Shown in pieces: positions 37,096 to 46,155 of a stretch of 64,000 nucleotides of DNA. The notes below the pieces were generated by a model that searched no databases, was not told the origin of the DNA, and saw nothing but the letters and a program-made list of their open reading frames with translations. This DNA is from Streptomyces kurssanovii (GTDB lineage: Bacteria; Actinomycetota; Actinomycetes; Streptomycetales; Streptomycetaceae). Location: assembly GCF_014649695.1 (NCBI RefSeq), contig NZ_BMTN01000003.1:620001-684000 (forward strand), read 5' to 3'. Numbering within the stretch: position 1 is the stretch's first letter; each line of letters starts with the position of its first letter. Position numbers and translations under genes: made by a program.

Positions 37096-37730
37096 TCCTT
37101 GCCGAGGACTCCACCTTGCTGCGGGAGGGACTGGTGCGGCTGCTCGCGGAGGAGGGCCACGAGGTGCTGGCCGCCGTCGGCGACGCCACGGCGCTGCTGG
37201 CGGCCGTGGACGCGTCACCGCCGGACGTCGTGATCGCCGACGTACGCATGCCGCCCACCCACACCGACGAGGGGCTGCGCGCCGCCCTCGAGATCCGGCG
37301 GGGCAGACCCCGGGTCGGGGTGCTGGTGCTGTCCCAGTACGTCGAGAAGCGCTACGCGACCGAGCTCCTCACGGCCGACGACGGGGGAGTGGGCTATCTG
37401 CTGAAGGACCGCGTCGTCCAGGTCGACGAGTTCCTCGACGCGCTGGACAGGGTCGGCCGGGGGCAGGCCGCGTTCGACCCCGAGGTCGTACGGCAACTCC
37501 TGGCCCGCAGCACCCGCAGCGACCCCCTGTCACGCCTGACCGCACGGGAACGGGACGTCCTGGCGGAGATGGCGGAGGGCCACACCAACGCCACCATCGC
37601 CGGCCGCCTCCACGTCTCGCAGAGCGCTGTCGAGAAACACATCAACGCGATCTTCGAGAAGCTGGAACTGACGGGGACGACCGGCTACTCGCGGCGGGTG
37701 CTGGCGGTACTGCGCTACCTGGGGTCGTGA
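37086..37730 (+). CDS. NarL/LuxR-family response regulator
   Basis: A 214-residue regulator with receiver Asp52 and a LuxR HTH at about 150-205 (Leu-Thr-Ala-Arg-Glu-Arg-Asp-Val-Leu; Val-Glu-Lys-His-Ile-Asn). GTG 37086 lies inside the kinase gene end, so translation is coupled. Target genes unknown; adjacent DedA is a candidate. Confidence 0.87.
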   Translation: MRLILAEDSTLLREGLVRLLAEEGHEVLAAVGDATALLAAVDASPPDVVIADVRMPPTHTDEGLRAALEIRRGRPRVGVLVLSQYVEKRYATELLTADDGGVGYLLKDRVVQVDEFLDALDRVGRGQAAFDPEVVRQLLARSTRSDPLSRLTARERDVLAEMAEGHTNATIAGRLHVSQSAVEKHINAIFEKLELTGTTGYSRRVLAVLRYLGS

Positions 37731-37874
37731 GGCGCCGCCCGCCTCGGTCGCGGCCCCGGGCCGGGCGGTCGGGACGCCCGGGTGAGCCTTCGCGCTGCTT
37801 GCCGCTGCCGCCGTCGCTGCCGCCTCGCCGTTGCCGGGCAGGGGCATGCGGGGCGACGGCGCTCGGTCCGGGGG

Positions 37875-38096
37875 TCAGCCGCAGCAGCCGCCTCCGCAGC
37901 AGCCACCCCCGCCGCCACCCCCACCGCTCGGTGCGGGTGCGGCGGACTTCGTGCCGCCGACGGCGACCGCGGAGAGGAGCTTCACGGTGTCGTCGTGGCC
38001 CTCGGGGCAGTTCGCGGGGGCGGAGGACTCGGCCATGGGGCGGTTCACTTCGAACGTGTCGCCGCAGGTCCGGCAGCGGAATTCATAACGAGGCAT
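37875..38096 (-). CDS. FmdB-type zinc-ribbon protein with Gly/Cys tail
   Basis: A 73-residue protein: N-terminal FmdB zinc ribbon (Tyr-Glu-Phe-Arg-Cys-Arg-Thr-Cys-Gly ... Asn-Cys-Pro, with His nearby) and a tail of about eight Gly ending in two Cys-Cys pairs. The zinc ribbon suggests a regulator or nucleic-acid contact; function unknown. The Gly/Cys tail is usual in streptomycete members and could bind metal. Confidence 0.78.
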   Translation of the reverse strand: MPRYEFRCRTCGDTFEVNRPMAESSAPANCPEGHDDTVKLLSAVAVGGTKSAAPAPSGGGGGGGGCCGGGCCG

Positions 38097-38106
38097 GCCC
38101 GTAAGG

Positions 38107-38772
38107 CTAGCGGCGTGCGAGCGGCTTGCGGGAGAACAGGCGGCGACCGGTCGTCGGGCGGTCGCCCGGTGCGGTGCCGGCGGCGGGCGGCCGGGGCGCC
38201 AAGGGCTGCATGGCCGCGAGCTCCGCCCGGCGGCGGCTCGCGCGCAGCTCGTGCTCGGCCTGATCGGGGTGGCGGGCCCGCCAGTACGGATTGTCGTGCG
38301 GCAACCTCCCGCTGACCCGCCCGTACATGCCGAAGAACATCAGCAGGATGCCGACCACGAAGCTGAACAGCACGTTCTGGATGCGGAACGCGAGCGGATT
38401 GAAACTCCGGTCGAGCAGGGCGAGGTTCACGAAGCCGCTGAGGATGAACAGGATGCCGAGGACCATGTTCACCGTCGAGGCGAAGTTGCCGCCGATCACC
38501 ATGCCGACGAAGAGCAGCAGTCCGACGGCGATCGACAGGACGCTCAGCGCGCCGTTGGTGTTCAGGCCGCCGACGGTGTCGCCTCGGGTGTCGAAGAAGC
38601 CGATCCGGTCGATGAGCCCGAGGATCCCGAACGCGACCAGGACCAGGCCCATCAGCCCCGCCCCCACCCGGTAGAAACGGCTGAGGTGATGATCGACAGG
38701 CAGATGCTCGTCCAGTGCGATGCGGCGCCTGCCCCGGCCCACGCCCCTCGAGCGCAGTACCTGTGCGGCCAT
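38107..38772 (-). CDS. DUF4383 membrane protein
   Basis: A 221-residue protein with four membrane helices (about 35-155) and Arg-rich cytoplasmic ends; DUF4383, function unknown. ATG 38772 follows GGAGG; the frame is open upstream but crosses a tandem repeat and has no RBS. Confidence 0.75.
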   Translation of the reverse strand: MAAQVLRSRGVGRGRRRIALDEHLPVDHHLSRFYRVGAGLMGLVLVAFGILGLIDRIGFFDTRGDTVGGLNTNGALSVLSIAVGLLLFVGMVIGGNFASTVNMVLGILFILSGFVNLALLDRSFNPLAFRIQNVLFSFVVGILLMFFGMYGRVSGRLPHDNPYWRARHPDQAEHELRASRRRAELAAMQPLAPRPPAAGTAPGDRPTTGRRLFSRKPLARR

Positions 38773-38883
38773 CCCGGCCTCCTTCGTACGTACGCGGACA
38801 CCGACTCCACCAGGATCCGCTGCGGGACGAAGGGGGACAAGCCAGGCCGGGGTGCGGATGCCGGGGGTGTGCGGATGTCGGAC

Positions 38884-38958
38884 GGGCCGGGCACGGGGGT
38901 GGCGGGCAGGGCCGGGCACGGGGGTGGCGGGCAGGGCCGGGCACGGGGGTGGCGGGCA
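38884..38958. repeat. Three perfect 25-bp tandem repeats
   Basis: Copies at 38884-38908, 38909-38933 and 38934-38958 are identical (core GGCACGGGGGTGGCGGGCA). They lie in the 234-bp gap between DUF4383 and the coiled-coil gene. Unique spacers are absent, so not CRISPR. Copy number is likely variable between strains. Confidence 0.85.
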
Positions 38959-39006
38959 GAGGGCAAGGGTCGCGAAGCGCAGCGCCGTTCCCCGCTCCCC
39001 GGCCGG

Positions 39007-40407
39007 TCAGGCGGCGCCAGCGCCGCGCTCCTCCCGGATCTGGTCGACCACGCGTGCCACCGTGCGCCGTACCGCTTCCGTCTCGGCGAGGAAGTGCCAG
39101 TAGTCGGGGTGTCTGCCCTCGAGCCCGGCGACGGCGCGCTCCAGCCGGGCGACGGAATCGTCCAAGGGGCGTGCGTGGCGCGGGTCGGGGGTGCTGCGGC
39201 CCGTCATCGCGAGGCGCTGAGCGTCACGGATCGCGAAACGGGTCCGCTCGATCTCCTCCTGCGGGTCCTTGGCCACGGCGTTGAGACGCCGGAGCCGGTC
39301 GCCCGCCGCGGAGACCGCCTCGTCCGTCGAATTCAGCAGGGCCCGTACGGTGCCGAGCAGGGCCGTGGCATCCGGCCAGCGCTGCTCCTCGCGTGCCTTG
39401 CCGGCCTCCCTCAGCTTCTCCTCGGCCTGACGCACGGCGGCGGCCGCCTGCTCGGGCACGGGCTGGAGGTCCTGCCAGCAGGCCGCGCTGAACCGGCGGC
39501 GCAGCTCACTGAGCACGGGCTCGACCTGGGCGGAGCGGGTGGTGAGGGCCTGGGCGCGGGTGCGCAGCGACACCAGGCGCTTGTCGATCTCGGCCGCGCG
39601 CTCAGGGAGCCGCTCCGCCTCCGCGCGTACGGCCTCGGCGTCGCGCAGCACGCGGTCGGCGCGCTGCAGTGTCTCGGGGACGCCGTGCCGCCCGGCGCCC
39701 TCGTTGAGCTTGGTCAGCTCAGGGGCGAGGCGGGCGAGGCGCGCCGCGAGATCGTCCGCCCTCAAACCGGAGCCGCGTACCGAATCGAGAGCATTGCTCG
39801 CAGAAAGGAGCGCCTGTCGCGCCCGCTCGACGGCGGGCGCCAGCCGGGCCAGCTGCGTCTCCGCCTTGTCGAGCAACGGTCCGAGGCCCTGCTCGAACCG
39901 GTCGAGATCCCCCTTGACCCGTACGAGCTCGTCCTTGGCCCGGGTCAGCTGCGTACGCGCCTGCGCGGCCACGGACACGTCCAGGTCGTCCCGGTCCAGA
40001 TCGTGCGCGTCCACGGCCGTGATGTAGGCGTGGCTCACCTCGTCGATGCGCCGCCCCAGCGCTGCGAACCCCTCCACGGCGCGGCGCGCCTCGGGGGAGC
40101 TGTCCACCGCCGTGATCGTCTCGATGGAGATCCGCAGATCCCGCTGCGCCGTGTCCAGCTCGTAGAACGCCGCCGCGGCGGCGTCCTTGGCGGCCTGCGC
40201 GTCCGCCCGTTGACTCTCGCCCCGGCCGCCGAACCAGCGACGGGTCCCCCCGCCCCCCGCGAACGCGGTGGGCAGCACCGCCGCGACGGCGGCGAGCAGC
40301 GGAAGCGGGACGAGCACCAGCGCCAGAACGCCGCGGACCTCCCCCCGCACACCCCTGACGGCGGTCGCTCGTGCCTTGTCGTGCGGCCGTGCGTCTCTCG
40401 CCGTCAC
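39007..40407 (-). CDS. Coiled-coil protein with one N-terminal membrane helix
   Basis: A 466-residue protein I do not recognise. One hydrophobic segment (about 25-50), then about 400 residues of heptad-like Leu/Ala/Arg/Glu helices. It may be an anchored filament-forming or scaffold protein. The GTG at 40407 is preferred because GGGAGAGG stands 3 nt before it; a frame-open Met at 40464 is the alternative. Confidence 0.6.
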   Translation of the reverse strand: MTARDARPHDKARATAVRGVRGEVRGVLALVLVPLPLLAAVAAVLPTAFAGGGGTRRWFGGRGESQRADAQAAKDAAAAAFYELDTAQRDLRISIETITAVDSSPEARRAVEGFAALGRRIDEVSHAYITAVDAHDLDRDDLDVSVAAQARTQLTRAKDELVRVKGDLDRFEQGLGPLLDKAETQLARLAPAVERARQALLSASNALDSVRGSGLRADDLAARLARLAPELTKLNEGAGRHGVPETLQRADRVLRDAEAVRAEAERLPERAAEIDKRLVSLRTRAQALTTRSAQVEPVLSELRRRFSAACWQDLQPVPEQAAAAVRQAEEKLREAGKAREEQRWPDATALLGTVRALLNSTDEAVSAAGDRLRRLNAVAKDPQEEIERTRFAIRDAQRLAMTGRSTPDPRHARPLDDSVARLERAVAGLEGRHPDYWHFLAETEAVRRTVARVVDQIREERGAGAA

Positions 40408-40490
40408 ATCCCTCTCCCGTGCTGTGTCCGCCCTGCCCGGTCCCGGTCCGGTTAATTCTCCCACCAGGTAAGGACGAACACACGGGCCTG

Positions 40491-41279
40491 TCAGTTCGCG
40501 CTGCGCACCACGACTTCGCCGTTGTCGCTACGGGCCTTGACGATGTGAGCGCTGGTGTCGTCGGTCGGCACGGCGACATCGACGTCCCCGTTGTCGCTCT
40601 TGGCGTCCACCGCGTACGGCGCGCCGGCGCCGGGCAGCCTGATCTCGACCCGCCCGTTGTCGCTGTGGGTCTCCACCCGGTCGGGCACCCCGGCCAGTTT
40701 GAGCCGCACGGACCCGTTGTCGGACCTGGCCACGACGCTCTTCCCGGTCACCCGCTCCGCGACGACGCTGCCGTTCTCACTGTCCAGCTCGAGCGCCCCG
40801 CTGGAGTCGGTGACCTTCACGCTCCCGTTGTCCGAACGGAGCTTCAGCGCCGTGTCGAACCCGCTCGCCGTCACGCTTCCGTTGTCGTCGTCCACGGTCA
40901 CGGAGGTGCCGCGCGGCACCTTCACGGTGTGGCGGGCCACGCAGTCGCTGGCGATGGCGTCGCACTTCACCTTGAGGGTGAGCGTCCCGTCCGCCATCTT
41001 CCAGGTGGCGTCCGGCCCGTTCCCGAGGAACACCCACCCATCCACCTGCCGGGTCACCTCCACCTCGTCGACGTCAGCCGGTACGAGCTCGATGTCGGTG
41101 TTGTCGGACGCGATGGTGAGCGTCGTCCCCGTGAGCGCGAACGACTTCTTCTCGACGGGCGCCTCACTGGCGTCCGCACTCCCGCACCCGGAGAGCCCGA
41201 CCGCGAGCAGCACGGCCCCGGAGGCGACGATGCCGTCCCGGACAGCGCGGCGGTGATGACGACGGAGTGCGCTTGTCAT
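40491..41279 (-). CDS. DUF4097 beta-helix-like lipoprotein
   Basis: A 262-residue lipoprotein (Leu-Ser-Gly-Cys lipobox at about 32). The mature part has at least seven Asp-Asn-Gly-(Ser/Asp/Glu/Arg)-Val repeats spaced 17-23 residues, the DUF4097 stacked beta-strand pattern. Two cysteines (Val-Lys-Cys-Asp, Ser-Asp-Cys-Val) could pair. Function unknown; surface adhesion or ligand binding is possible. ATG 41279 follows GGGGGAAAG. A 24-bp period repeat (AGTAGCTGCGCGGATAGCTG twice, imperfect) lies just upstream at 41295-41342. Confidence 0.75.
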   Translation of the reverse strand: MTSALRRHHRRAVRDGIVASGAVLLAVGLSGCGSADASEAPVEKKSFALTGTTLTIASDNTDIELVPADVDEVEVTRQVDGWVFLGNGPDATWKMADGTLTLKVKCDAIASDCVARHTVKVPRGTSVTVDDDNGSVTASGFDTALKLRSDNGSVKVTDSSGALELDSENGSVVAERVTGKSVVARSDNGSVRLKLAGVPDRVETHSDNGRVEIRLPGAGAPYAVDAKSDNGDVDVAVPTDDTSAHIVKARSDNGEVVVRSAN

Positions 41280-41530
41280 GGCGATCTTTCCCCCAAGTAG
41301 CTGCGCGGATAGCTGCGCGAGTAGCTGCGCAGATAGCTCTGCGTGATGCTCCTTCACCCTACGAGCGGGCCGGCCCCGCATCGATCCGGCCGCCCACCGT
41401 CTCCCTGGTGGGGCTGTCCCCCGTACGCCCTGCCGACGGCGCGGGGACGACCTGGCGGGGGAGCCGATCGGGGCCCGGCGGCGGTTTGGAGCTGCGGGCT
41501 ATGCGCCATGTAGGCTGTGGCCTCATCCAC

Positions 41531-41605
41531 GGGTGCGTAGCTCAGGGGTAGAGCGCTGCTCTTACAAAGCAGATGTCGGCGGTTCGAAACCGTCCGCGCC
41601 CACCA
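41531..41605 (+). tRNA. tRNA-Val (UAC), CCA encoded
   Basis: A complete cloverleaf: acceptor 41531-41537 pairs with 41595-41601 (one G-U), D arm, anticodon stem CTGCT/AGCAG with loop CTTACAA giving anticodon UAC, T arm with TTCGAAA, discriminator A and encoded CCA (41603-41605). The integrase gene next door points at its 3' end, so this is the likely attachment site. I found no second copy of the T-arm/3' end in the window. Confidence 0.93.
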
Positions 41606-41698
41606 CGCCTGACCAGGCGAAACGAGAGAACGGCCCCTCGGAAGATCATTCCGGGGGGCCGTTTTCATATGTGCTGGGAACGTCCTGGGAACGTGGCG

Positions 41699-43272
41699 TC
41701 AGGCAGCCGCCTCATCGGAAATTTCCTTGGGAACATCGGTCTCCCCACTCGGCTGCTTGGCCTTGGTCTTGCGCGGCACGAGGTGGACCGGGGCGTCAGC
41801 CTGTGCCTTCTCGAACTGCGGGAGTACGGAGGTGTAGGTGTCCGCGGTGAGCTGGTACGACGAGTGCCCGAGCATCGTCTGGATCGCCTTCATGTGGACG
41901 CCGGCTGCCAGCGACAGCGTGGCAGCGCAGTGGCGCAGGTCGTGCAGGCGGATCAGGGAAGGCCGTGCTTGGTCAGGAGGCGGTCGAAGACCTGACGCAG
42001 GTACTCGGGGTGGTAGGCCCGACCGTCCTCCCAGGTGAAGACCCGGCCAGTGTCATGCCAGATTTTCGGCTGCTCGCCGTTCTTGCGCTTGGCCTGCTGG
42101 TTTTCCTCCCATTCCTTGCGCTCCTTCTGCTGGCGCTCCTTCCAGAGTCGGAGCAGCTCGAGCGTCTGGGAGTCCAGCGAGACGGTTCGGGCGCCGCTGT
42201 CGCTCTTGGGTGTGTCCTCCCATACCTCGTAGGACAGCGCGACCAGTTGCTCGGTGATGTGCACTACGCCTGCATCGAGGTTGACTTCGGCCCAGGGCAG
42301 GCCGCATGCCTCGCCGCGGCGTACTCCCCGGAAGACCATGAGGTGGAACATGAGGTAGAGGCGGTGCTCGGCCACGGCGTCGAGGAACTGCCCGGTCTGC
42401 TCGGGCGTCCAGACCATGACCTTGCCGGGCTTTTTACCGGTCTTCCGCCATGCTTCGACACGTTCGGGCGTCCAGACGTGCGGCTTGGGCTTGCGGTAGG
42501 TCGGCAGGACCACGTCCTTGGTCCCGTTCTGCGATATCAAGCGGGCTTTCACTGCGTCGTCGAGAGCGGCGCTGAGCGTGTTGTTCATCCTCAGTTGTGT
42601 GCCTGCTCCGGTGATGTGGCGGGGCTTCTTCCTGGATTCGCGTAGTGCTTCCTTGGCCTTGTTCCACGCCTGTCGCAGCTCCTGGGGCCGTGGCTTGACC
42701 GCTTGGCGCCACTTCTCGTGGGCGGTCCGCTCGGCAGCCAGTGCCGCCCTCGCTGCGTCGATGTTCTTGGCGTGCTGTTCGTTGCGTGCCCAGATGGCTT
42801 CGAACATCTCCTGTATCTGGCGGGTGCGAAGGTCGCGGAGCTTGATGTGGCCGATTGCCGGGATGAAGATGCGCTCGATGTAGTCCTCGTAGCCGAGGCG
42901 GGTGGAACGCTTGAGGTCTACCCGGGTGGCGATCCAGCGGCGCAGGTAATCGGCTACGTTCTCGTCGGAGAGGACATCGATGCCGTCTTGTGCGGCTTCC
43001 CAGACTGCTTTCGCTGCGTCGGCGGCTTGCTTTTGCGTGCGGTAGCCGCCTTTCTTGGCTCGCCTGCGCTTGCCGCCGGGGCCGGTGGGGAGTTCGAAGC
43101 TGTAGTACCAGGAGCCGTGGTCGCGCTTCTTGAGGAGTGGGCAGGCGGTCTCCAGGTAGCCGATCTTCGGTGTGCCGTCGGCGTTGAGGACCGGTTGTCC
43201 CTTGTCCGGGCCGCTCTTGTGGGTCAGTGGCCGCTTGCAGGTGCACCGCTTGTAGGTCTTGTCCTCGAACAC
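41699..43272 (-). pseudogene. Tyrosine site-specific integrase, frameshifted
   Basis: The first 439 codons (43272 to 41956) give the zinc-containing N-terminus (Cys-Thr-Cys-Lys-Arg), SAM-like core-binding domain and the start of the catalytic domain (Arg in Phe-Arg-Gly-Val-Arg-Arg-Gly-Glu). The frame hits TGA at 41953-41955. Shifting by one base recovers Leu-Ile-Arg-Leu-His-Asp-Leu-Arg-His and, down to 41699, Leu-Gly-His-Ser-Ser ... Asp-Thr-Tyr with the catalytic Tyr. The lesion is one base missing at a three-G run (41956-41958). Sequencing error or recent inactivation are both possible. The gene points toward the tRNA-Val, as element integrases do. Confidence 0.85.
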
Positions 43273-43397
43273 CCGACATACCCCTTCGACGACTATGCGT
43301 TGTTGGCTTGCGTGATCGTCATCAATCTTGCTTGGGCTGTCGGACAGTGCCGTATGCTGCGTGGTCAGTTGGCGCGGGGGAGAAGCGGCAACTGGAG

Positions 43398-43658
43398 ATG
43401 ACAGAGCAGGGTCCTGAGGAGAACGCTTCGGCGCAGCCCGGCGCGATGGGGCTTGAGGAGCTTCTGGCGCTGCCGGCGACGGTCAATGTGGTAACGGCTG
43501 CGCGGGCTTTGGGGATTGGGCCGAGCAAGGCGTATGCGCTGATCAGGAGTGGTGAGTTCCCGGTCAAGACGTTGGCGCTGGGTAACACGGTGCGTGTGCC
43601 GACGGCGGCGTTGTGGAGGGCGCTGGGTGTTGAGGGGCTGACGGCTGCGCGGGGGTGA
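43398..43658 (+). CDS. Small HTH protein, excisionase-like
   Basis: An 86-residue protein with a MerR/Xis-type winged helix at about 25-80 (Val-Thr-Ala-Ala-Arg-Ala-Leu-Gly-Ile, then Tyr-Ala-Leu-Ile-Arg-Ser-Gly-Glu-Phe-Pro-Val). It fits recombination-directionality or small element regulators. It is divergent from the integrase (125 bp), not behind it as in most integrase/xis pairs. ATG 43398 has a GGAG too close; GGGGGAG lies further up. Confidence 0.65.
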   Translation: MTEQGPEENASAQPGAMGLEELLALPATVNVVTAARALGIGPSKAYALIRSGEFPVKTLALGNTVRVPTAALWRALGVEGLTAARG

Positions 43659-43779
43659 ACAGCGTAGCTGGCGGCATACGCCTGCCTCGTAGTGTGAGGC
43701 GACCTTTGCAGTGGTGTGACCTATCTTGGTTACAGTTATATGTGTCACTGGGGGTCGGTCAGGGCGAGGGGAGTGTCAG

Positions 43780-44739
43780 GTGCCACGGCTGTACGGGTTC
43801 GAGGACATGGCGTACCGGCGGCTACGCGAGCCGGAAGCGGCTGCTCTCCGCCAGGCGGCAAGCCGCCGCTTGGTGGCGCAGTCCTACCCTGCGATCACGG
43901 ACTGGATGAACGCAGAGGGTCATCGGACCACACGTGGTGGGATGTGGCGGCCAGCCGTCCTGGCGAACGTGTTGGACCACCCGGCGATCGCTGGCCTCAC
44001 CGAGGACGAGAACGGTGAGCTGGTGGGCAGTGGCGGCCCGCAGATCATCACACCCGAGGAGTTCCTGGCCATCCGCGCGCTCCGCCCGTCCAATGCTCCC
44101 GACAGCGATCGGGCGGAGCAGCGTGAGTACCTGCTGACGGGCGGCGCGAGTGTGTGCGGGCTGTGCACGAAGTGGCTTGACGCTTCGCCCTCCAATAGCG
44201 GGGCCCGGGGGTATCGGTGCAGCCCGAGTACGCGGCAGCATCCTGGCGGCTGCGGCAAGGTGCGGGTCAATGCCGACTTGCTGGAGACCTACGTGGCGGA
44301 GCACGTGCTGGCGGAGCTGGCGAAGCCTGAGGTGCAGGCCCTTTTGGAAGCGGCGCGGGACCAAGTGCTCGGCGAGGTCGAGCAGTTGCGCAAGGACATC
44401 GAAGCGGCCCATGCGCAGCAGAAGGAGCTCGGGGAGGACTACGCCCGGCGGCAGATTTCGAAGGAGTCTTTCAAGACGGCCGACCGAGAGCTGTCGCAGA
44501 GTATCCGGGATGCCGAGGTGCGGGTACGAAGGCTGGAGCAGGTCAAGAACGCGCCGTTGGGCGGCGTATCCGACTTGGTGCGGTGGTGGAAGCATGCGCC
44601 GCTGCGTTCCAAGAAGGGGCTGGTGGTGTTGATGCTGGAGCAGGTCGTTGTGTATCCGGCTGCGTCCCGTGGGTCACGCACGGTGGATAGCGATCGTGTG
44701 GCGTTGCACTGGCGCAGCTGGACCCAGGTCCCGGCGTAG
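43780..44739 (+). CDS. Stand-alone C-terminal part of a large serine recombinase
   Basis: A 319-residue protein matching the recombinase domain (about 1-85: Tyr-Pro-Ala-Ile-Thr-Asp-Trp-Met-Asn; Leu-Asp-His-Pro-Ala-Ile-Ala-Gly), the zinc ribbon (Cys-Gly-Leu-Cys ... Cys ... Cys at about 125-160) and the coiled coil (about 190-260) of large serine integrases. The catalytic N-terminal resolvase domain with its Ser is absent, and none is found upstream in any frame. GTG 43780 follows GAGGGGAG at 6 nt, so it looks translated. It is either a decay product or a DNA-binding accessory factor. Confidence 0.7.
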   Translation: MPRLYGFEDMAYRRLREPEAAALRQAASRRLVAQSYPAITDWMNAEGHRTTRGGMWRPAVLANVLDHPAIAGLTEDENGELVGSGGPQIITPEEFLAIRALRPSNAPDSDRAEQREYLLTGGASVCGLCTKWLDASPSNSGARGYRCSPSTRQHPGGCGKVRVNADLLETYVAEHVLAELAKPEVQALLEAARDQVLGEVEQLRKDIEAAHAQQKELGEDYARRQISKESFKTADRELSQSIRDAEVRVRRLEQVKNAPLGGVSDLVRWWKHAPLRSKKGLVVLMLEQVVVYPAASRGSRTVDSDRVALHWRSWTQVPA

Positions 44740-44776
44740 CTGCCGCAGGTCCATTAGGTCCAGCTCGTACGGGTGG

Positions 44777-44802
44777 GCCCGGGTTCCGCGGTGAACCCGG
44801 GC
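44777..44802. terminator. Hairpin between convergent recombinase and HAD fragment
   Basis: Perfect 10-bp stem (44777-44786 with 44793-44802), 6-nt loop. Confidence 0.72.
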
Positions 44803-44812
44803 TCGCGCCCGT

Positions 44813-45205
44813 CTAGTCCTTGGGCTGTCCTCTATCCAGCCGGCGGGAGGTGTGTCTCCGCGCTCGGATCGAGGAAGCGATCGAAGAAGCCTTGGTGAGG
44901 TTCTTCCAACCGGCGCGTCGAAGTATGGACAGCCCTTCGAGCACGTGAGCGGGGCAGGTGGCCGAGCAAGCCATGTGGCCCAAGTAGTCGCGCCACAGCG
45001 CCGCAGCCGAAGGGGCGAGACCGTACTGGTTGCGGATCGCTTCGAAGGTCTCAGGGCAGGCACGCTCTCGCACGAAATGGAGCAAATGCAGTCGGGCATC
45101 GTCGTCCAGGGCGTGCTGCGCGGAGAAGGCCGAAACCCAGTCTGACAAGGGGCCTTGGCGATCAACGAGTGTGTTGTCAAGGTCGAAGATCACCAGCCGC
45201 TGCAT
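44813..45205 (-). pseudogene. Truncated HAD hydrolase
   Basis: About 130 residues beginning with HAD motif I (Phe-Asp-Leu-Asp-Asn-Thr-Leu-Val-Asp) and the helical cap. The sequence stops resembling HAD after about residue 95, exactly where motif II should follow, and ends in unrelated Arg/Ser-rich residues; motifs II-IV are missing. No RBS is seen before ATG 45205. A remnant. Confidence 0.6.
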
Positions 45206-45375
45206 GGAAGCAGACCCTACGGGATCCATGAGCACGCGAGACAGGCGACCGTGTCGCACGGTCTCCGGAGTACCGGACATTGTTCGTCAAGCCCTGCCCA
45301 GCGAAGGCAGCCCGTCAGCCGGGAAATGGTGAGGGCACGGGGCTTGTCTTCCAGTAGGCCGCAATGCTTGAGCAA

Positions 45376-46155
45376 CTAAAGTTGAAACTTTTCGGTGAGG
45401 GCACTTTGCAGCCCTGCCGTGGCGGGATCTAGGGGCCACTGCCGATCGACGTCGCGATTATGTGCAGTCGAAGAAAACTCGGGACGACCACGGGAATCTA
45501 CGCGAGCAATAACGGGACGCTGGTGGGCAGAGTTGGTGGCGTGACTCTTCGCCAGGACCGCTGGGTCCAGATCACCTAGCGAGAATCCTTTCGCCGCTAT
45601 CCGACATTCGAGATCTCGAATGGTAGGTTCTGGGTTCGCGCAGAGTTCGTCATAGCTCACGGCTACAGTTCTTTCGCTGGGGAGCTCCAGTGATTTCCCG
45701 TAGAAGCGGCGCCAGATATTTACCCTTGCGGCTTCGTCTTCGCCAGCCCACGGGCGACCACCATCGAACGAACGTCGCAAGCTCTCCACGACTCCACGTG
45801 GGTGTCGTAGCATAAGAACAAATAGCGCGTCCGGAACATCACCTGCCAGGTCTTTGCCAAGCAGTAGGTTCCACGGAGAATGGTCCAGATAGAATTCGCA
45901 ACTTTCCTTTACGGCCACCGACTGAGCGAATTCGAGCGCATGTGTTCGCAAATCGTCAAGGTAGTCGTTCAAGAAGCGTCCGGGAAATCCCTCAAATTCG
46001 CGCGGCGCGATCTTGCGCGCAAAATAGAAGGCATTGAATTCGCCCAAGTCGCAGACTCTTTTCGAGCTCCCCAGATATCTACCCATCATCGTTGTTCCAC
46101 TACGAGGGCTCCCCAGGACGAGGACTGCGCGTGGCGTTCCATCTGCCGGCATCAT
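45376..46155 (-). CDS. Sulfotransferase family protein
   Basis: A 259-residue enzyme of the PAPS-dependent sulfotransferase fold. The 5'-phosphosulfate loop Gly-Ser-Pro-Arg-Ser-Gly-Thr-Thr (15-22) and the 3'-phosphate segment Leu-Arg-His-Pro-Arg-Gly-Val-Val-Glu-Ser-Leu are clear. It would move sulfate from PAPS to a hydroxyl or amine; acceptor unknown. ATG 46155 follows AGAGGAG. The gene is notably A+T-richer than the flanking chromosome, a mark of transfer. It is divergent from the ATP-grasp gene and shares its control region, which carries the operator also found before the six-gene operon. Confidence 0.8.
   Translation of the reverse strand: MMPADGTPRAVLVLGSPRSGTTMMGRYLGSSKRVCDLGEFNAFYFARKIAPREFEGFPGRFLNDYLDDLRTHALEFAQSVAVKESCEFYLDHSPWNLLLGKDLAGDVPDALFVLMLRHPRGVVESLRRSFDGGRPWAGEDEAARVNIWRRFYGKSLELPSERTVAVSYDELCANPEPTIRDLECRIAAKGFSLGDLDPAVLAKSHATNSAHQRPVIARVDSRGRPEFSSTAHNRDVDRQWPLDPATAGLQSALTEKFQL

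Noticed and set aside
38884-38958. Tandem repeats as a CRISPR array
   Set aside because: Copies are directly adjacent with no spacers and no cas genes are near.
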